DNA of 64,000 bases. Source: Diadema setosum (lineage: Eukaryota > Echinodermata > Echinoidea > Diadematoida > Diadematidae). How positions within the stretch are numbered: position 1 is the stretch's first letter; each line of letters opens with the position of its first letter. Of the stretch, positions 28,101-39,130 are shown piece by piece. Position numbers and translations under genes: made by a program. Where the stretch lies: the NCBI RefSeq assembly GCF_964275005.1, contig NC_092702.1, forward strand, positions 36,852,816 to 36,916,815, given 5' to 3'. The notes beneath the pieces are model-generated. The model ran no database searches and was not told the DNA's origin. It saw only the letters and a program-made list of their open reading frames with translations.

Positions 28101-31095
28101 ATCACTTCAAGATTCTTTGTTTGCTCATGAGTGCAGTGAAGCACTGTGGCCTAAATCATGTATTCAAAGAGGAATGGTTCATGTTTTTTTCCTGTGTATC
28201 TGTTTCTGCCCAGGTTGTAAACCTGTTTAATCTGTTCATCACATATGGAGACACGTTTCTGCCTTCAGCTAACTGCTATGACCAACTCTACTATGAACTC
28301 GTCAGAATGCACCAAGTCTTTGACAATGTATATTCAATGGGTAAGGAGCAACAGACAGAAACACTGGCCTTAAGTAGAAAGCAACTTGGAAGTTATCAAA
28401 GACAAACACTAGGGTGTACTTGCTTGCTTCGTTAACTTGAAAGACAATGTATTTTAAAGTCCTTGTTTTACTGTTTAACTTCAGAATTTTAACTTCAGAA
28501 TTAACTGTTTAACTTCAGAATTAATCTTCAGAATTGCTGAGGCAAAGCAGAAGTGGTGACCAATTGGGTCTGTATGGAATGTTGCTAGCATCAGATGCAT
28601 GCATGTATCTAGGAGGGATTAGTGTTTTATTTTTTGTCAGATCAGAGGGATTACTTGCTGGGCTGACTCATAATTGTTTGTAATCTAGTAAGAGTTTTGA
28701 TTTGAAAAAAAAAATACAAACTTTTGTTAAATTTGGCAATTTCTTGAATATCACACTTCTTCTTTTTAAGTTACGAGGTTATTGTGATATTGTAAATCAG
28801 TGTTGAAATACACTTTCCAGCATTATGCCTGTAGAGTATCAGCTTAGAGAATTTGTACACAGTCAACAACCTAGAGAAAATAGCCATTTCTTTGATTCAA
28901 ATCTTATTTGCAGCCAGGAGACACATCACAAATAATGGAGAGTTCAAAGAGGCAGCAAACAAACTGGCAAATAACATTGTCAACATCAGGTAAGAGGCAA
29001 CATTCCACTACAACATTCTCCTGTAACCCTGACTACAGTGCATTGCTTTCAGATCACCATATTTGTTTTCTGACAATCAATTCTAGCACACTGTAGTTAC
29101 AGCCAAAAGCCATTCTAGTGAAAAAATAACAAATGCAAAAGCACAGTCAAGTTAATAACATTATCAATAGCCTGAACAGAGGTTATGCATATTTGTTTTA
29201 TGTTACTGTGCTGTATTGAAATGCTGTACTGCATACAACATATATTTAGCGAGTGTAATATTTCATGTATCAGGGACTTCCTGACAATTTCACGACTGGT
29301 TGAATTTGCGATTGTGGAATAAAATATTGAATGGAGAAATGTATGTGTGCATGTTGGGATCAGAGTTGATATTTTCATGTGTTGTTATATTCACATGTAG
29401 CACCCAACTTTGCACTGTTTTAATTTCTGTATATTTGTTTGTTTCAAGCATTGAACACAAAGCTTAAGTTGACCTAAAATGGCATTTCACATCCTACCAT
29501 AAAAATCAGTTATGTCCACAATACACAAAATTTTATTTGATGTGTATCTGTCCTTTGCATGTAATCTAGGAGATGTTCATAAATATTGAAATAAATATGA
29601 GTAGAATTGCAGCTATGGAACTAGTTGCTGTAGAATATGTACTTGTGTGTGTTTGTATTCAGGTTAGCATTATGCAGTGATATGAACATGTGCCTTTCTA
29701 TGTAAGATAGGATTGGAGAGAAGCTGTCATATATCCTCTTTACTTCACCCTTTGTTGCAGGGCCATCATTAATCACTTCACCCCAAAGATCGACTCATGG
29801 GCAGCACACAATCAAACAACTGGTCTGACTGAGGAACAGGTAAGTTTGACTGTAGTTTGACTGACTTGAGAGTTTTACGTGTTATGCATACACACATACA
29901 TTCATAAACTCATACATACAGACACAATAGTTATACGAATGTACATACATACACACTTGCTGCATACGTTGGTACATACAACATGCAAAACAATGCACAA
30001 ACCTACAGACACACTGATATGCATATATTATGATACTATCATGTTTCAAATGTTCAAAGTCATGCCATCTATATTCAATGAGAGTAATGAAGAAGTGTAA
30101 TCATTGGTGTAAATATACTGTCCTGTAAATGGGACACAAGAAGACAGTTTGATGCTGTTCACTTTGGTTTGGTCATGACTGTGCTGAAGTTATACATTTT
30201 CATGCTTGGCTAGTATGTCACATTTTGTTTTGTGATTGTGTTCTCAACATTTCAAGGTCCTTGCCATCGTGAAGAATAATTACGACACACTGACGCTGAA
30301 GCTGCAGGACAGTCTAGATCAGTATGAGAGATATGCAGAGAAGCCCAAAGAGTCTGCCTTCTTCACCCAGCTGGTAAGCAAATCACTTTTTACTCTCTAA
30401 AGGCTGTATCATAGCAAGCTCTCCCTCTTGGTATTACAGTCAACCTTGCCTGGACTGAAGAAATAGCTTTGACTTGGAGAAAATTTGACTAAGAGGGACT
30501 AAAATCAGTAGAATATAAAGAATAGAGGACTTGAAAAGGCCTTCAACTTAGGCGATTATTTGACTTCTGCGAGGTCAACTTAAGCAAGGTTGACTGTATT
30601 TTGCTCTTTCACCAATGAATACTTGTAAATAATGTGTTAACTATTGCTTGTTTTTTCCCGTAAAAATAATGTTGTGTTCTCCTCCTCTTTCCTCCTTTTG
30701 TTGTTGTTGTTCTTCTTCTTCTTCCTCTCCTACATGTATTCCTTCTTCTGTGATAGCCTTCCTTGATGTGTCATAGCAATTCAAACAGCGTGTATGTCAC
30801 ATTTTTGAATGAGGATATACTCACATGAAGCTTGTTTGCAACCAAACATGTCTATGTCAAATGACCTGCATTCTTTAGATACGGCAGTGTTATTCCATCA
30901 TATTCCATATTGCATTTTCCAATGATAGCTCTTTAAGTTTGTTTGTTTCTGTTAGACTAATCAAGTTACATGTAAATGTTGTGAATTTCCATTTCGTGTT
31001 AGGTGAGGTCAGTGGTGGAGAATTTCCGAACCAACTCCGGTGTGAGTAACCTAGAACAGCAGAGTGTGCTACAAGAGTTCTCCACAATACACTGA
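10178..31095 (+). CDS. ARMH3: ARMH3 (C10orf76 / UPF0668 homologue), 26 coding exons
   Basis: Armadillo-like helical protein of the Golgi. In vertebrates C10orf76 binds PI4KB and supports Golgi PI4P and Arf1/GBF1 function (established knowledge). Coding exons: 10178-10273, 11613-11669, 12485-12550, 13075-13155, 13940-14047, 14663-14755, 15287-15361, 15879-15965, 16453-16509, 17219-17262, 18069-18132, 19681-19730, 20856-20937, 21435-21513, 22870-22974, 24282-24340, 24878-24943, 25401-25470, 26249-26309, 26829-26917, 27510-27592, 28214-28340, 28914-28989, 29761-29839, 30257-30373, 31003-31095. All introns are GT-AG and every phase closes, giving 687 aa against 689 in human. Recognised blocks include [15 protein letters not shown] (across exons 4/5), [59 protein letters not shown] and [11 protein letters not shown]; the C-terminal half matches the DUF1741 region. 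A Pro/Thr-rich linker spans residues ~321-345. The start has A at -3 and the N-terminus differs from human (MPRPNRQLL). Exon limits come from reading splice sites and homology by eye. Confidence 0.97.
11214..11406. repeat. Old dispersed repeat, copy 2 (ARMH3 intron 1)
   Basis: Shares GAGGTTTGCTGCTTC.CATC, GTTTATT.AAAAGG and ATGATTAT.. with 6379-6560. Confidence 0.55.
13546..13608 (+). other. Possible cassette exon in ARMH3 intron 4
   Basis: A 63-base open segment (21 codons, [20 protein letters not shown] plus Q) with an acceptor TATCTGTTTACAG before it and a donor CACACAG|GTACAC after it. It is phase 0 at both ends, so inclusion would add 21 residues between exons 4 and 5 without shifting the frame. 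Human ARMH3 has nothing at this position as I recall it. It may be a chance pseudo-exon. Confidence 0.3.
16949..17046. mobile_element. piggyBac-type MITE, ARMH3 intron 9
   Basis: 98-bp element bounded by TTAA on both sides, with inverted ends CCCATTGAGGA / TCCTCAATGGG. It has an internal near-palindrome (CGAGTATACTC). TTAA target duplication plus ends starting CCC is the piggyBac signature. Related copies are at 18196, 26938 and 52408. Confidence 0.8.
17588..17790. repeat. Duplicated ~80-bp segment with A-runs, ARMH3 intron 10
   Basis: GGGTTTCATTGGCTGACAAG (about 17668) recurs as GGGTTTCATCGGCTGACAAG (about 17730). Each is followed by an A-rich run and GGCT. The start GGGTCGGATCGAGGAATTCC looks like the head of a dispersed element; class unknown. 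Confidence 0.5.
18196..18250. mobile_element. Half copy of the piggyBac-type MITE, ARMH3 intron 11
   Basis: Starts TTAACCCATTGAGGACGAGT and continues through the CTACTCGGGCAAGTGTC segment, then homology stops. The right half is absent. Confidence 0.7.
20279..20636 (+). mobile_element. tRNA-derived SINE (SURF1-like), ARMH3 intron 12
   Basis: A-box TGGCTCAGTCGGTAGC and B-box GGTTCGAACCC at tRNA spacing in the 5' part, an unrelated body of ~280 bp, and an (AAAC)n tail. AAAAGTA occurs at 20272-20278 and 20637-20643, a plausible target duplication. The architecture fits the sea-urchin SURF1 class, though the family name is an inference. Confidence 0.82.
21014..21042. repeat. 13-bp perfect hairpin, ARMH3 intron 13
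   Basis: CTGCCTATGATCT, loop TTT, AGATCATAGGCAG. Confidence 0.9.
21755..22372 (+). mobile_element. CR1-like LINE 3' fragment, ARMH3 intron 14
   Basis: In broken frames it reads as the ORF2 C-terminal block (..[17 protein letters not shown].. then ..[13 protein letters not shown]..) common to CR1-group LINEs. A ~350-bp 3' UTR follows, ending in a (GAATT)n tail at about 22352-22371. It is 5'-truncated near an A-run at 21740-21762. Dead copy. Confidence 0.7.
22567..22811 (+). mobile_element. tRNA-derived SINE with (TTA)n tail, ARMH3 intron 14
   Basis: A-box-like TGGCATAGTGGATAAGAC and B-box GAGTTCGAATCCC form a tRNA-related head. The 3' part, GGGCCCTCTAGTAGAGCAG then GAGGCTACCCTGGGTAAATA, ends in TTATTATTATTA. 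A homologous 3' part lies inverted at about 46905-46955, so it may be shared with a LINE partner. Confidence 0.75.
23343..23511. repeat. Fold-back with two outward-facing histone mRNA 3'-end signals, ARMH3 intron 15
   Basis: On the - strand, 23380-23365 reads GGCCCTTTTCAGGGCC, the exact histone stem-loop consensus (6-bp stem, TTTC loop), followed by ACA. The element CAAGAAAGA (23353-23345), the canonical sea-urchin histone downstream element, lies 11 bases further on. On the + strand, 23474-23489 has a degenerate stem-loop (AGCCCTTTTCAGGACC), then ACATACATACC and CAAGAAAAGA (23501-23510). Both arms also share AACATGCTTGC upstream of the stem. No histone coding sequence is recognisable between them. 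Signals are seen; the origin is unknown. Confidence 0.75.
24424..24480. repeat. Short minisatellite, ARMH3 intron 16
   Basis: About three imperfect units of AGACTAGT(G/T)ACT(A/G)G(A)A. Confidence 0.7.
25103..25222. mobile_element. 120-bp inverted-repeat MITE, ARMH3 intron 17
   Basis: Left end CTGGGCCCATTTTATCAAAA and, inverted, right end CAGGGCCCTGTTTGATGAAG. Its termini resemble the element at 58709-58882. Confidence 0.65.
26938..27030. mobile_element. piggyBac-type MITE, ARMH3 intron 20
   Basis: 93-bp TTAA-bounded copy with a perfect internal palindrome CCCGAGTATACTCGGG. Its ends CCCATTGAGGA / TCCTCAACGGG differ by one base. Confidence 0.82.
28470..28545. repeat. Minisatellite, ARMH3 intron 22
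   Basis: TTTAACTTCAGAATT and shorter CTTCAGAATT units recur four to five times. Confidence 0.75.
30437..30596. mobile_element. pogo/Tc1-type MITE, ARMH3 intron 25
   Basis: 160-bp element flanked by TA on both sides. Ends are CAGTCAACCTTGC and, inverted, GCAAGGTTGACTG. The internal AGCTTTGACTTGGAGAAAAT is shared with 34380-34559. Confidence 0.78.
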
Positions 31096-31960
31096 CAGCC
31101 AGCTTTGGGTGACTGAGGACTCTTTTAATGGAGCTATGAAACGGGGTCTTGTGGCCTGGCAAATGTGCAATCTGGAGACAAGAGGCGCAATATGAAACCA
31201 GTGCAGCTCAAAGGTCAAAGGTGTATTATGGCCATTCTCAAGCTTTCATGTTGGATCAAGATTCATGGGAGTGTAGTGCTTCATTGTGACAATTTCCTTC
31301 AGTGTGGTGATGATGCAGCATGGAAAGCCCTACACGATACATTTATGACAGAGATCTTATGATGAAATCTTGACTATAGAGGATGAGTGAAGACATTAAG
31401 CACGCACACTCACATCTCGCTGGAAACACAGATTGTGTGCTGAAGCAGTGGACAAGTTGGAAGGAGTTGCATCTAAGCCCCATTGGAGAACAGAAATGTG
31501 AAATGTATTAAAAAGAATATATTTATTTTGTGATGTTATAGTTCCTAAATTTTGTTTCTACGTAATTATATGTTGTTCCAAGTGTAGGCATAGTACAAAT
31601 CTTAAAACAACCTTTATGTGGTGATCTGATCATATCTTGCACACATAAACAGTCTGATTGATATCCTATTGATTCTATTGATATTTTATTTGGATATGAT
31701 GAGCAGTTTTCCAAGGTTTTGTGAAAGATGCATAAAGAGATATTGTTTAAAGTCATACATTGCTTTATAGAGTGGAGAAAGAACACAGAAATTGTGTTGA
31801 CATGGTGCAGGATGGGTGTTGTCATATTGCTAATAATAGAAGTCATGCAAGGAAACCAATTTATGAAGAACAAAATATCCCAATACGTTTTGTATTTTCA
31901 TGTCAGAATGCATATGTATCAGTTCCCGTACTGAATAAATCTTTATTGGCAGGTAATTCT
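31096..31960 (+). other. ARMH3 3' UTR with candidate polyadenylation signal
   Basis: Sequence after the ARMH3 stop codon with no coding signal. The first good AATAAA hexamer is at 31934-31939, followed by a T/G-rich stretch (CTTTATTGGCAGG). That makes a 3' UTR of about 860 bases plausible. Later hexamers, for example near 32820 and 35654, leave a longer form possible. Confidence 0.5.
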
Positions 31961-32943
31961 GTAGCCTTAAGGCAGGCCTGTCTTAATGTGAAATGTGTTT
32001 CATGATTCAAATCATTACTTGTGGATCTTCAAGTGTCACATAATTCAAACCTAAGAAATATCACCTGGGATCCTGATATCCTGAATTGTTAGATTTTGAA
32101 AGTGTTAAACTTATCCCTTTGATAGGTTGTAGTCATTCAGGAACTTATATTTAGGGAAAGATTTGGACTGTTACATTTAATCTTCCAATGTTCAAAAACG
32201 GGGGGGGGGGGGGGAGTTGATCATTGTTTTTGTGTTTTCATTTGGCAGCCATGTGCACGACTTGTATGACACTATGAAAATATGAAAGGCATGTATTATG
32301 GCAGTAAAGTTCAGACTTGGATGCATTAGGAATGGCTGCTTTGGTAATTCTAAAGTCAACTGAGAGAATTCATTCATCAATATCTCATGTTGCTTCTCAA
32401 ATGTTGAGGGTATCACAATTTCTGTTATATGTTGAATTCAAGCAGTAGTTCCGGTCTTTTGTAGCTGATATGATTTTGTTTGATTTTATTTTTCAGTAGT
32501 AAACATGAAACCAGGGGGAAAAATGGAAAATACATTGTAGTCTGGTTTACAGCTATATTTGGAATAAGTTTTTTTTTTTTTTTTTGTTTCTTCTGGGAAT
32601 GGTGAGTTGGGCAGGTGGTAGATCAAAGGTCGATGACTTTACCTCAAGGGCATTAAGAATTGATTTATGACCAACCTTGCGTCTGTCACTTCAACTCTTA
32701 CAATCATAGCAACTTTCCTTAGCAATGAAACTATGTGTTAAAAGTATACTGACTACTAAGATGTTTGCATATCATAGTTAATTATTAATTATTAACATGT
32801 TTATTAGCTGTATTGCCATAATAAAGAATTGTCAGGATAAGTTGGGGATCACATGATGAATACATGTTTTGTCTATTTCCACTTGTGATTAGGAATCTAT
32901 TTCACGTGATATCAAGGCATCCATTCTGAATTGCAGCGGTGTT

Positions 32944-32984
<41 letters not shown>

Positions 32985-34379
32985 ATTGTTCATGATGCAA
33001 ATTATTCTCATTCCCAGTCAATTTGAAGGATTAAAAAAAGAAAGCTTTGCTGGAACCCATTTTGATACATACATGCTTTAGATATTTGTCCAAGGTCACA
33101 ATGAATATGGATGAATGAGTTCTTGTTTTCAGCAAAACTTCATTACCTGTAGCTGTTAATTTCCATTCATAATAAGTTCATCTTAATTCACTGTCAATTC
33201 CAGTTACAGATAATTGTATATATTTTTGACAGTATGACAGGAAGACTAATGTTGGTTTGTTTGTATGTTTATTGGGAATTCCCCATCTGCAATTGTATTC
33301 ACCATCTTTTACAATTTGTAGTTAAAGTCATAGGATTAACACTTTTAACTTTATCTCCAGGCAATTCTAATCACTGTCTTTAATTTTCTCCATTCTTAAT
33401 TCTCCTGTTTGTGAAGGGATTTTCTTTCTGCTTTGGTTAAAAATATTCAATAGAAACTTTGTCCTTACACCAGGCATAGGCCTCGCACACAACTCATCTA
33501 CAAAATGTATAATCAAATCATGAAACATTTTCATGGTCAGTCATATTACATTATCTGTTGAAGTTGTAACATGGTGGACAATTCTAGTGGTTATTATAGG
33601 ATTAATTGTCCAATGTATATGATTGAATGAAAGGTGTGCTATGTTTCTCTCTGTCTTTAACTCCATATTGAACCTTGTAAATGAAATTGAATTGTAATTT
33701 GTTCGTTAGATTGAGAGATTATCACTTTTGAAAATTTCATGTCTGATTCTTCTTCATGTTTACTGTTGTATTCATTAATTTGTCACTGATTCTTCCTTAA
33801 GTAACTGCAGCAATATTTCTTTTTCTTATTTTTATGATCACAGCTTTAATATAAGCTATTTCTAGCATTAAATGCTCTTGATTCCAGATATAAATTTCTC
33901 TTGTGTTTTTTAGTGTTTTGTGGATTCACATAATGCTATTATTCTTATATCACCAAATTTCAAAGACCTAACAATATTCATGGATCACATTTTCATAGTG
34001 TTTTTATCAGAAGTATTGTTTGAAAAGGCTTACATGTAGCTGCACCTAGCCAAAAGTAGTCTGTTTTAATGATGCATATGGACAGAGTTGTCATGGCAAT
34101 CTTTTTGTGCTCATTAGGACATTTTGAGGATACTGTGTCATGAATCCTAAAAAAATGTTAAATCCTTCATAAATACAAATTCAAAAAAGTAGGCCCTTAT
34201 ATTTTGTCTTTTTAAGGAGCAAATGAGTGTTCTTTACCATTGTTATTTTTGTCGTACCAGTGTCACAAAAAGGTAAAGACACAATGTTTGTGTACTTGAG
34301 GTTATGACTAAGCACAAAGATGTAGCTCCATGGACTCAGTCAGAAAATTGGTGCATACACTGTATATAGTTTTATCGTA
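31961..34379. other. Intergenic or extended ARMH3 3' UTR
   Basis: AT-rich with no coding signal. It holds a poly(G) run near 32200, a T-run near 32571-32585 and a C/(TC)n microsatellite at 32945-32982. Confidence 0.45.
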
Positions 34380-34559
34380 CAGTCAATCTTGGCTAAGTCG
34401 AGTCTGTTTGGGCTGAAGACGTAGCTTTGACTTGGAGAAAATTTGACAAATAAGGTATTGCAATAGTATAGAATATAAAGAGAAGAGGACTTGAAAAGAC
34501 CTTCGACTTAAGGCGATTGTTTGACTTAGGCGAGGTCAACTTTTATGCAAGGTTGACCG
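34380..34559. mobile_element. pogo/Tc1-type MITE, downstream of ARMH3
   Basis: 180-bp second copy of the family: TA-flanked, ends CAGTCAATCTTGG / GCAAGGTTGACCG, more diverged at the ends. Confidence 0.75.
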
Positions 34560-36897
34560 TACATACACCTACAATTGTATGGTTGGGCTGACGAGTATGA
34601 ATTTGCAATGCAAGTACTGTACTTTTTTTTTCCATTTTAATTCTTTTGTTTGTTTATGTAAGATAATGAGGTTTAACATTTATTGCCAAGCCAGATAAGA
34701 TCTTATGTTAATCTTTCAGGTCGGAAAGTGATGGTGGAGTCTACTTCCAGCTCTTTGCAATCCTATGCAAACACTTTTGATTTCTACAGACATTCATATG
34801 AACATGATAATGGCACGATACTATAGATGGTAGCAATGACTGACTTTTACCACGTTTAAAACCCTGTCTTCTAAGGAGCTGCTTCATTGTTGCTTGTACA
34901 ACACATGTATTACTCTCCATTTTAGGTATCCCTCGATGGTGTATAGGATGAGAACGGCTCAACTCTCACATCAACAATGTTTGATAATTCCCTTGCCATT
35001 GCAAGCAAAATCATCTTCTGGTGTGCTCCAAACTGTACTATGGTGCTAGAAAATGTACAGCATTAGCCAACAGATTGTATGCTGAGCATAGGTGTATACA
35101 ATGTACTGCAAGTTGTGTGAATGTAAATTAATCATAATCACATACACTCACATACACTACTTGACCTATTTTTTAGATCATTCAAATCTAGAAAAATTTT
35201 AGGTGTTGGAAAATTTGCAAATATTACATAATGGAAATTGATTTAATTAAGAAAAGTTATAAAGCAAGTACATGAGACACATCGCAGCCTTATTCCCTAT
35301 TCATTAATCCATGGACATGCAAAATTATAGGTTCAGAACTGACTGTACAAGTCCTCTTACATGTATCTCCCCCCCCCCCCCCAATCTCCTTTCATGAGAA
35401 CTTTAAAATACTCAAGCCCATTCTTCTTTTCATGTCTATTTCATGATAAGTTTCAAAAAGATCTCTACATTTAGATGGATAACTTTGGGTAGCGAAAGAG
35501 TGTATAGATTGGTAAAAGAAGAGATTAATTGGGAAACTTGCTTCTACAATAGAATTCCATGATTTATGTATGTCAACTCCCAACGACTGTGGAAGAGGTC
35601 ACATTATTGCATGAAATATATTGTCTTGACTGCAAAGATGCAGAGCAAAATGTAATAAAGATTATGAAAATTGCATCATCTCATAGACGATTAGTGATTT
35701 TATCTTTTCTCTGGTGATATTTGATCTACATGTACTTGTATATTTGATGTGATGCTGTGTGGTGTACGAGATTGTGCACGTCATATCTGTCACCTATGAC
35801 ATGAAGCCAAAACCATGGAAGGTGAAAAGGCACTCAGAACCAATCCTCATAAAATCAGACATATCACCTTTCATGATCACAACATCGACATGGGAGAATT
35901 TGTTGATAGAAACGTTCTTACTAAAGCTGCAATTATTATTTTTGCCGCCAGTGATCCCCGATATCAGATTTGCGAAATAATTGCATTCATAGTGGAAACA
36001 AGCGTATGACATTTGATATCTAGCATTGTTAAATTTTTACCTTTTTGTTTAGATTAATTAATTCGTTATGTATCCACATCTACTTATAAAATGTATTTTG
36101 AAATGCAGGCTATTTACCTAAATCATTTACATAAGTCGCTTTATAAAGTCAACATCAGTTTAAATATTGGATTGCCGTTAAGGAAAGAAAAATAGTTTCC
36201 TATTGTCGAATGCCCATAATATCTTTATGATAAACTCCCTTAAAAAAATAGTTCTAATGATTTTCGTCCGTGATGCTCTGCTCATACCGTCCTTCCGTCA
36301 CAGTCAGAAACATTGATGCATGTATTATTTGTAATCTCTCTTCTATGCATTTCTTTCCGGATTGGAAATGGATTCCATGTTTTAAAGTCAGTAGTTGTCT
36401 CTGTCGCAAATTACCAAACAATTGAAGATGTAAGAGTTACATACGGGTTTCTAATACATTTGCTGTAGTTGTATATTTGTGCCCTTATTGGATTTATGCG
36501 TTTTTATGCGTTTTTTACTTACAAGCAAACTTAGCATTCTCAGTGTAGCCACAGTTAAGTTGAAAATGAACCGTATTTTACATAATTGGTAGTTACAGCT
36601 GGTGATACTAGTATTTCAACAGAGACGTGCATACATTGTATTTTGTCATGTTTTGTCCATTCTGCGGCATTCTTGTTTATCACTCGCCCAGTGATTAAAA
36701 ACAAAAAATAACAAAAGAAAATTATCTAGAACCACCGAAGACATTTACACATGAAATGTGCGTGAAGATGCAATTCAAAAAAGATTTAGCAACCATTAAG
36801 TTATTTAAGTGAGTTATTCATTGATCGAACTCTTGTCAGAAATAAATCGTTTTGTTGTCTGTGAACCGGAATCACGCCCTACAATCCCAGTTCAGGT
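34560..36897. other. Intergenic DNA between ARMH3 and the GPCR
   Basis: No gene recognised. A 65-codon + strand frame at 35815-36009 and an overlapping - strand frame look unusually protein-like for random AT-rich DNA, but match no family I know and lack convincing splice sites. The segment should also contain the GPCR 3' UTR, whose end I cannot place. Confidence 0.4.
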
Positions 36898-38091
36898 TCA
36901 TCTATTCGTGGAGTTCCATGACCGCAGAACCTTTCCTGGTTCCGATATGTCCGATAGTCGACATCGTAGGACACTCTTGAATACCTCTTGAAAATTTGGG
37001 TGTTTTAGGGAGTAGATAACTGGGTTCAACGCACTGTTGGTGACCGCAATCACGGAGCCATAGAGAGTGAAGACACTAGATCCTGGAATAAGGAAATTGA
37101 CGGCGCTCGGGAGAAAGCAAATCACGAATACACACACCACCAGAAACAAATTCTTTGCGATCTCGACTTCCCTTCTGTTGAGTGCAACTTCTATCGTTGA
37201 GTGCCCCAGGCTGACTGAAGGGACCGACGATCTGCTATCAGCTGTATATTCACGAGATGATTTTGGAGAGTGAGAGATCCCTGAAGTAAGTTCTGGTTCT
37301 ACCGTGTGTGTGACGGACACATCGTGTAGGATGAATGTCTGGCGGAGTATGCGGTTTTGACGAATCACATACACCATAATCAGAGTGTAAAAGAAACCTG
37401 TAATAATGAGAGCAATGAGGACGACTGCACTCTGTAGAATAACATAGAAGGAACCCAACGCAGTATTATCGGTGACGGAGCAGAGAGAGTAGTATGAGGA
37501 ATAGCCTAGCTCCCCAACACCAAACAGCACGGGCAACACCACCACGAGTGTTGATGCAGTCCAGATAACCAGCACAACTATAATCAACTTTCCCGGGCTG
37601 TGAATGCCGCGATGTCCCCGGACTGATTTTGTGATCACATACCAGCGTTCAATGGCGATGGTAGCCAATGTTGAGACGCTGACTGCGATGCAAATGAGCG
37701 AGAGTCCCGCCACCGCGCTGCAGACGATCCCCGGCAGCGGATACTCGCCGGACGTCTCAATGAGTCCGATGACCATGAACGGCAGCGAAGCGCAAGTTAA
37801 AAAGTCGGCGAGCGCGAGATTGACGACCAGTATATTCATGATCGTCTGGAGCTTCTTGGAGAGTGGAATGGAGGCCATGACGAGTAAGTTGCCCAAGAGA
37901 CCAAGGGTGAGAACTAAGCACAGATAGGATGCTACAATGACTCGGTGGATATATGGGATCCCGTCATCACCGTCTGTTACTGATGACGAGGTCGTGAATG
38001 ATGTCGATATGGCGACAGTCAAGACACGCTCTTCACAACTTCTTTCACTTTCTGCTGCAGGGGACATTTGGCCATTCGTTGTGTTCCACAT
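36898..38091 (-). CDS. Class A (rhodopsin-like) GPCR, single exon, orphan
   Basis: A 397-aa seven-transmembrane receptor encoded without introns. Approximate membrane segments by residue: TM1 50-74 (GN at 67-68), TM2 84-110 (NLALAD), TM3 121-148, TM4 167-190, TM5 212-243, TM6 311-335, TM7 339-362 (NSALNPVIY). C124 and C204 are placed for the TM3-ECL2 disulfide. N3 in NTT is a possible glycosylation site. The DRY motif is ERW (148-150). The TM6 CWxP motif reads CFLP (325-328), so the toggle tryptophan is Phe. Intracellular loop 3 is Ser-rich (residues 244-310). The overall look resembles melatonin/GPR84-like orphan receptors, but ligand and subfamily are unknown. The start is the first Met of the frame, with A at -3. 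It is convergent with ARMH3 and divergent from TMEM128. Confidence 0.95.
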   Translation of the reverse strand: MWNTTNGQMSPAAESERSCEERVLTVAISTSFTTSSSVTDGDDGIPYIHRVIVASYLCLVLTLGLLGNLLVMASIPLSKKLQTIMNILVVNLALADFLTCASLPFMVIGLIETSGEYPLPGIVCSAVAGLSLICIAVSVSTLATIAIERWYVITKSVRGHRGIHSPGKLIIVVLVIWTASTLVVVLPVLFGVGELGYSSYYSLCSVTDNTALGSFYVILQSAVVLIALIITGFFYTLIMVYVIRQNRILRQTFILHDVSVTHTVEPELTSGISHSPKSSREYTADSRSSVPSVSLGHSTIEVALNRREVEIAKNLFLVVCVFVICFLPSAVNFLIPGSSVFTLYGSVIAVTNSALNPVIYSLKHPNFQEVFKSVLRCRLSDISEPGKVLRSWNSTNR

Positions 38092-39130
38092 TGTTTCCGT
38101 GGTATTTCATGAATACAGGGTGTAGTGCAAACCGGCATTCAAATTCTCGACAATTGGGTGGACGAGCCGTTTAGAGATCAGCATGTTACTATCAACTCAT
38201 TCCAGCGAATACTGACATTATCTCTGTCCTTAGCCTAGTATAGTTACTCATTAGCTTATGTCCTGAGCGCCACTTGTCAGTCTGCACAATCCGTCGTAGT
38301 ACTGTGCGTGATATGCTTCGTTCAAAGTCTTCGAGTTTTATTTGACCACTTGCAGAGAGAAGCTGCACACCAAAGCTGTGTGGAACTCCGATATTTCGTT
38401 GGAAGAGTAAGAAAATAAACATGCCCGAGGGAAGAAAAACCATCGACAGCTTTAACGTACATTTAGAAGGTTATTGATTTGCTGTCACCACCAAAGCCGT
38501 ATACCGTTTTTTTTTCTTCTTCTTCTTCTTTTTTTTTTTTTCATGTACAAGCTGCAGGCTGGGTTATTAACCCATGTTCCAAAATCGGGTGTGACATGTC
38601 TTTGATCTATAAGTATGAAAAATTACTCTAATCTTCGGTGGCAACGGTGGTTATTAAGTAATGCAAATCGGGACCATTTGTCAACTGCAAGTGTTGCCAT
38701 GTAAGAATATGACGCAAATTTTCGACATGTCAGACGTATCGCTATGTTATGGGTTCCATGACATTTGCTCTGACATTTGCTCCCAAGCAATATCTGCACG
38801 TTAAGCCAAGCATAATCCCTACCCACAAACATAATACTAACGCTAATCCTAATCCTCACATCAAAACTAAACCTAAAACCATATCACAATCCTAACCCTA
38901 ACCCTATGAACGTGTCCTTGGAGAAACTAAAACCGGAGCAATTGGCGTGCGTGTCGCCATGTTATTGCTATTCTGACATGTCAGGCCTTTGGAAACAAAG
39001 TAATCATAATATTTTAATACCACGATAACCAAGGGTATCAGCGTTTTGCTCAGATCGTCATGATGCTACATTGGCATCAATAATTAGCCCTGCTTATGTC
39101 TACACATCACTATGATAATTAAGTGATTAA
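38092..39130. other. GPCR upstream region and intergenic DNA
   Basis: No promoter motif can be defended. The segment 38820-38905 is a degenerate CTAACC-like run with CCTAACCCTAACCCTA at about 38892-38907, the TTAGGG telomere motif in inverse, embedded in ordinary DNA. Confidence 0.4.

Noticed and set aside
35794-36012. Overlapping protein-like frames on both strands between ARMH3 and the GPCR
   Set aside because: No recognisable family, no convincing splice sites, and openness on both strands suggests chance.
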